A stretch of DNA of 8,931 nt, taken from contig NZ_CANCLE010000157.1 in assembly GCF_947378715.1 (NCBI RefSeq), positions 1 through 8,931 on the forward strand, written 5' to 3'. Made by a program: the position numbers and the translations under genes. Shown here piece after piece: positions 6,774 through 8,931 of this stretch (the stretch's first letter is position 1; each line of letters opens with the position of its first letter). The notes below the pieces were generated by a model. The model was not told where the DNA came from, made no database searches, and saw only the letters and a list, made by a program, of their open reading frames with translations. The DNA is from Phenylobacterium aquaticum. Lineage in GTDB: Bacteria; Pseudomonadota; Alphaproteobacteria; Caulobacterales; Caulobacteraceae.

Positions 6774-6814
6774 GCCTCAGGCGTTGTGCAGGCCAACTAC
6801 ATAACGCCTGAGGC
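6774..6814 (-). promoter_or_regulatory. Inverted repeat, probable ModE operator of the mod operon
   Basis: GCCTCAGGCGTTGTG (6774-6788) and CATAACGCCTGAGGC (6800-6814) are complementary at 14 of 15 positions, with 12 uninterrupted outer pairs, around an 11-nt spacer. On the minus strand the inner halves read CGTTATGTA and TGCACAACG, 7 nt apart. This recalls the ModE box of E. coli (halves of type CGTTATATA / TATATAACG). It lies at the 5' end of modE, where a repressor site is expected. A possible -10 element TATGTA lies inside it, but no good -35 is visible. Binding by ModE is inferred. Confidence 0.7.
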
Positions 6815-6854
6815 GGCGGTCCACCAGGGGGCGCCGTTCAGGTCGCCAGGTCTT

Positions 6855-6872
6855 CCCGCCGGCCCAGGCGGG
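6855..6872. repeat. GC-rich hairpin between the PhyH gene and the mod operon
   Basis: CCCGCC (6855-6860) and GGCGGG (6867-6872) form a perfect 6-bp stem around a 6-nt loop, 18 bp after the PhyH gene stop on the minus strand. No T tract follows on either strand, so it is only a weak terminator candidate. The rest of 6815-6890 shows nothing I recognise. Confidence 0.3.
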
Positions 6873-6890
6873 CGGCGAGATCGGCCGATC

Positions 6891-7727
6891 CTATCCGTCC
6901 GTGCTCGCCGCCGCCTTCGCCACTGGCGCGACCCAGCCGGGCTCCAGCGCCTTGCGCGGATGCGACGCCGTCACCTGGCCCATGAACGGCGGCCAGATCT
7001 CATAGCCGAGCAGGGTCTGCAGTCGGGGCGACATGGCCGCCGCCATCTCGCGTGGGATCCCGAGATAGAAGTTCTCCTGTGTCCGGCCCCAGGGCTCGCA
7101 ATACTGGTTGGTGTAGGCGAGCCTGGGCGCCGCGCTCCGATTGGCGCCGCCCCGGTGCATCAGGGCGCCCTGGAAGATCAGGGCCGCGCCTGCCGGCATG
7201 ATCACCGGCCGCAACAGGGCCTCGGCCCGTTCAGGCGTCAGGGCGGTAACCTCGGCGCTGCTCCACAGGTGGCTACCGGGGATCACCTCGGTCGCGCCAT
7301 TGGCGGCGGTGAAGGCGTCGATGGCCCCGATCAGGCTGAGGCTGATGGACGGGCGCGGCCGGGGCTGGCGATAGAAGCCGTCGTCGAAGTGAACCTGCTG
7401 CGCCGCCTCGCCGGGATAGATGCAGATCGCCTGGCTGGCGGTGAGCAGGTAGCCCGGCTGCAGGAACCGATCCAGCAGGGCCAGAAGCCGGGCCTCCTCG
7501 GTCAGGCGTTCGAACACCTGGCCTCGCGCCACCAGGGTGTAGACCCGCTCGGTGGTCAGGCCTTCGAAGCTGTTGCGGCCCAGGTGTGAGCCGAGGTGTG
7601 GGGCCAGCGCCGCGCGAGCGGCGGCCACCATTCCCGCGTCGATGAAGTCCTCGATGATCGTGTAGCCGTCGGTGCGCAGCCGCGCCTCATGGGCGGCGAT
7701 GTCGAAGGCCCGCGATGATCCGTCCAT
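6891..7727 (-). CDS. Phytanoyl-CoA dioxygenase (PhyH) family Fe(II)/2-oxoglutarate oxygenase
   Basis: The 278-residue protein has the non-haem iron triad of the PhyH family: HFD (H113, D115) in QQVHFDDGFY and a distal H191 in ALMHRGG. R202 in APRLAYTNQY is in place to bind the 2-oxoglutarate carboxylate. The N-terminal RTDGYTIIEDFID (18-30) and NGATEVIPGSHLW (143-155) are also typical of PhyH enzymes, which hydroxylate diverse small molecules; the substrate here cannot be read from sequence. It has no signal peptide and is probably cytoplasmic. Start ATG 7727 has a strong AGGAGG 7 nt upstream. It follows the DMT transporter gene by 46 bp on the same strand, so co-transcription is possible. 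The mod operon begins about 120 bp downstream behind its own operator, so I treat this gene as a separate unit. Confidence 0.88.
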   Translation of the reverse strand: MDGSSRAFDIAAHEARLRTDGYTIIEDFIDAGMVAAARAALAPHLGSHLGRNSFEGLTTERVYTLVARGQVFERLTEEARLLALLDRFLQPGYLLTASQAICIYPGEAAQQVHFDDGFYRQPRPRPSISLSLIGAIDAFTAANGATEVIPGSHLWSSAEVTALTPERAEALLRPVIMPAGAALIFQGALMHRGGANRSAAPRLAYTNQYCEPWGRTQENFYLGIPREMAAAMSPRLQTLLGYEIWPPFMGQVTASHPRKALEPGWVAPVAKAAASTDG

Positions 7728-7773
7728 GGCCCATCCTCCTCGCGCTCTGCGGCGCGTGCAGCGGGAGCATAGC

Positions 7774-8655
7774 TCAACCGAGCGCGGTCATCACCACGCC
7801 TGCCGCGGTCAACAGCCCCCCGGCCATCTGGCGCAGGGTCAGCTTCTCCTTGAACAGCCGCCGGCCGGCCGCCGCGGCGATCGGCGCCTCCAGCACGCCC
7901 ACGGCCCGCACCGGCCCGGCCGGGGCCATGGCCAGGGCCGCGAACCAGCAGGCCGACGCCGCCGCGCCGAAGAAGCCCGCGCCCAGCGACGGTCGCCAGG
8001 ACGCCGCCACCGCACGCAGAGACGAAGGCCGGACCGCCGCCAGGATCCCGCCCAGCAGCAAGGTCTGCAGGGTCTGGGCGACCACGACGCCAGCAGTCGC
8101 CGCGAAGATCGGGTGATGCGGCTCCAGCGCGATCCCCGCCTGGCGATAGCCGTTCAGGGCGAAGGCGAAGGCCAGGCCCGAGACCAGGCCCAGCAGCGAG
8201 CCCACGAACACCCCCTTGGCGTCGCTGGCGCGGGGCCAGGACAGCACCGTCAGGCCGGCGGTGGTGGCCGCTATGCCGATCCACTGCACCTCGCCCAGCC
8301 GGTCTCCAAAGGCGATCAGCCCCAGCAGGGCGCCCAACGGTAGGGAGGACTGCTGCATGAAGGTCGCCACCGCGAAGCCGGAGCGATGCATGGCGACCAG
8401 CAGGGCCGCCGTGGCCCCCACCTGGGCGACAGCGCCCACCGAGATCGCCACCCAGAACCGCAGCGCGAAATGCGGCTGGGCGGCAGGCGTCAGCACGGCG
8501 ACCAGCACGAACAGGCTGATCGAGAACGGCAGGCCGAACAGGAATCGAACCAGGGTCGCGCCCCAGGGTCCGGCGTCGCCGATCAGGCCGCGCTGCAGCA
8601 CATTGCGCGCGACCTGCAACGGCGCGGCGGCCGCCGTCAGGATGATCCAGAGCAT
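7774..8655 (-). CDS. DMT superfamily (EamA-type) membrane transporter
   Basis: From ATG 8655 the product has 293 residues, the usual EamA length, with about ten hydrophobic segments in two repeated halves (about 1-140 and 148-293). Each half ends in the familiar pattern of a short cytoplasmic stretch then a final helix: FGDRLGEVQWIGIAATTAGL (116-135) in the first, FKEKLTLRQMAGGLLTAAGV (268-287) in the second. Such proteins usually export metabolites or amino acids; the substrate is unknown. The frame is open upstream to ATG 8715, but those 20 residues are hydrophilic, unlike the family, and run into the adjacent repeat. AAGG stands 7 nt before ATG 8655. It may be transcribed with the PhyH gene, 46 bp downstream. 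Confidence 0.88.
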   Translation of the reverse strand: MLWIILTAAAAPLQVARNVLQRGLIGDAGPWGATLVRFLFGLPFSISLFVLVAVLTPAAQPHFALRFWVAISVGAVAQVGATAALLVAMHRSGFAVATFMQQSSLPLGALLGLIAFGDRLGEVQWIGIAATTAGLTVLSWPRASDAKGVFVGSLLGLVSGLAFAFALNGYRQAGIALEPHHPIFAATAGVVVAQTLQTLLLGGILAAVRPSSLRAVAASWRPSLGAGFFGAAASACWFAALAMAPAGPVRAVGVLEAPIAAAAGRRLFKEKLTLRQMAGGLLTAAGVVMTALG

Positions 8656-8686
8656 TTCGTGACCTTGAAGGAAGGAGCCATGAACG

Positions 8687-8780
8687 CCCTCCCCTTCATG
8701 GCAGGGGACTCGCATATGACCGCAGCGCGGTTGCTCCCCTTTTGGGGGAACTGGCCCAAAGGGCCTGAGGGGGACTTTGA
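8687..8780 (+). repeat. Intergenic hairpin repeat, copy 1 (plus orientation)
   Basis: Reading rightwards the block order is CCCTTCATGG, AGGGGA, GCATATG, TGCTCC, TTGGGGGAAC, a hairpin GGCCC-AAA-GGGCC (8753-8765) and TGAGGGGGAC. The same blocks recur in the same order, reversed, in 8822-8928. The end of the copy forms a further hairpin, CTGAGGGGG (8765-8773) with CCCCCTCAG (8781-8789). I associate sequences of this kind with dispersed intergenic repeats in Caulobacter-like genomes, from memory only. No coding evidence; frames crossing it look spurious. Confidence 0.7.
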
Positions 8781-8821
8781 CCCCCTCAGCTGACCTGCGA
8801 ACGGCTCAAATGGACCATCAA

Positions 8822-8928
8822 GGGTCCCCTCAGTCGCCCAAGCGGGCGACAGCTCCCCCAAGAGAGGAGCAGCCAAGCCCTCGCAGATTTCCATATGCAA
8901 TTCCCCTCCCCATGAAGGGAAGGGAGAG
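8822..8928 (-). repeat. Intergenic hairpin repeat, copy 2 (minus orientation, facing copy 1)
   Basis: On the minus strand from 8928 this copy shows CCCTTCATGG, AGGGGA, GCATATG, TGCTCC, TTGGGGGAGC, a hairpin and TGAGGGGAC, the same series as copy 1. Its hairpin is GTCGCCC (8833-8839) with GGGCGAC (8844-8850), whose stem sequence differs from copy 1 although its place and pairing are conserved. GCTCC (8852-8856) can also pair with GGAGC (8866-8870). Roughly 40 bp separate the copies. Confidence 0.65.
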
Positions 8929-8931
8929 TAG

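Noticed and set aside
5459..6811. Plus-strand open frame of 450 codons opposite modE and the Moco-like gene
   Set aside because: It is antisense to genes with clear families and has low-complexity composition, as expected of a shadow frame.
6855..6872. Hairpin as an intrinsic terminator of the PhyH gene
   Set aside because: No T run follows the stem on either strand, so it is listed only as a hairpin with low confidence.
8656..8715. Upstream ATG 8715 as the start of the DMT transporter
   Set aside because: The added residues are hydrophilic and unlike EamA N-termini, while ATG 8655 has an AAGG ribosome site and gives the usual length.
8637..8900. 87-codon minus-strand frame, and a plus-strand frame ending near 8793, over the terminal repeats
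   Set aside because: Both translate the hairpin repeats; such GC-rich repeats often yield false small genes and there is no conserved domain.
1..8931. CRISPR array, tRNA/rRNA, insertion sequence, phage or defence genes
   Set aside because: No regularly spaced direct repeats, cloverleaf-like sequence, transposase/integrase motif or known defence domain was seen.

Overview
The window comes from a GC-rich alphaproteobacterium, most likely of the Caulobacterales (Caulobacter or Phenylobacterium type). The MreB fragment reads almost like the Caulobacter protein, GANTC (CcrM-type) sites sit in the mreB upstream region, and the right end carries GC-rich hairpin repeats of a kind I associate with Caulobacter-like genomes. 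The genus is inferred, not proven. The window is densely coding, with no RNA gene, CRISPR array, transposase or phage gene.

Layout. Positions 1-784 (minus strand) hold the first 261 codons of mreB, cut by the window edge. A 307-bp divergent intergenic region (785-1091) separates it from a plus-strand two-domain ABC-F ATPase gene (1092-2615), which ends 10 bp from a convergent gene. The centre (6769 down to 2626, minus strand) is a tight six-gene block: modE-type regulator, small exported protein resembling a molybdopterin-binding domain, modA, modB, modC, and an MBL-fold protein with most zinc ligands missing. Spacings within the block are 3 bp, a 4-nt overlap, 9 bp, an 8-nt overlap and 10 bp, so it should be one operon. 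A nearly perfect 15-bp inverted repeat (6774-6814) with ModE-box-like inner halves lies at its 5' end, overlapping the likely start of modE. Upstream, also on the minus strand, are a phytanoyl-CoA dioxygenase (PhyH) family gene (6891-7727) and an EamA/DMT permease gene (7774-8655). The last 270 bp contain two facing copies of a hairpin-rich intergenic repeat.

How the genes fit together. ModA should bind molybdate in the periplasm, ModB forms the membrane channel and ModC supplies ATP hydrolysis. This ModC lacks the usual C-terminal molybdate-sensing (TOBE/Mop) domain, while the ModE protein has two Mop domains, so sensing in this locus probably rests on ModE acting at the inverted repeat. The exported Moco-domain-like protein and the degenerate MBL-fold protein are the unexplained members. 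Their position in the operon suggests a link to molybdenum use, but the sequence does not show their activity. The mreB, ABC-F and PhyH/DMT genes look unrelated to this system.
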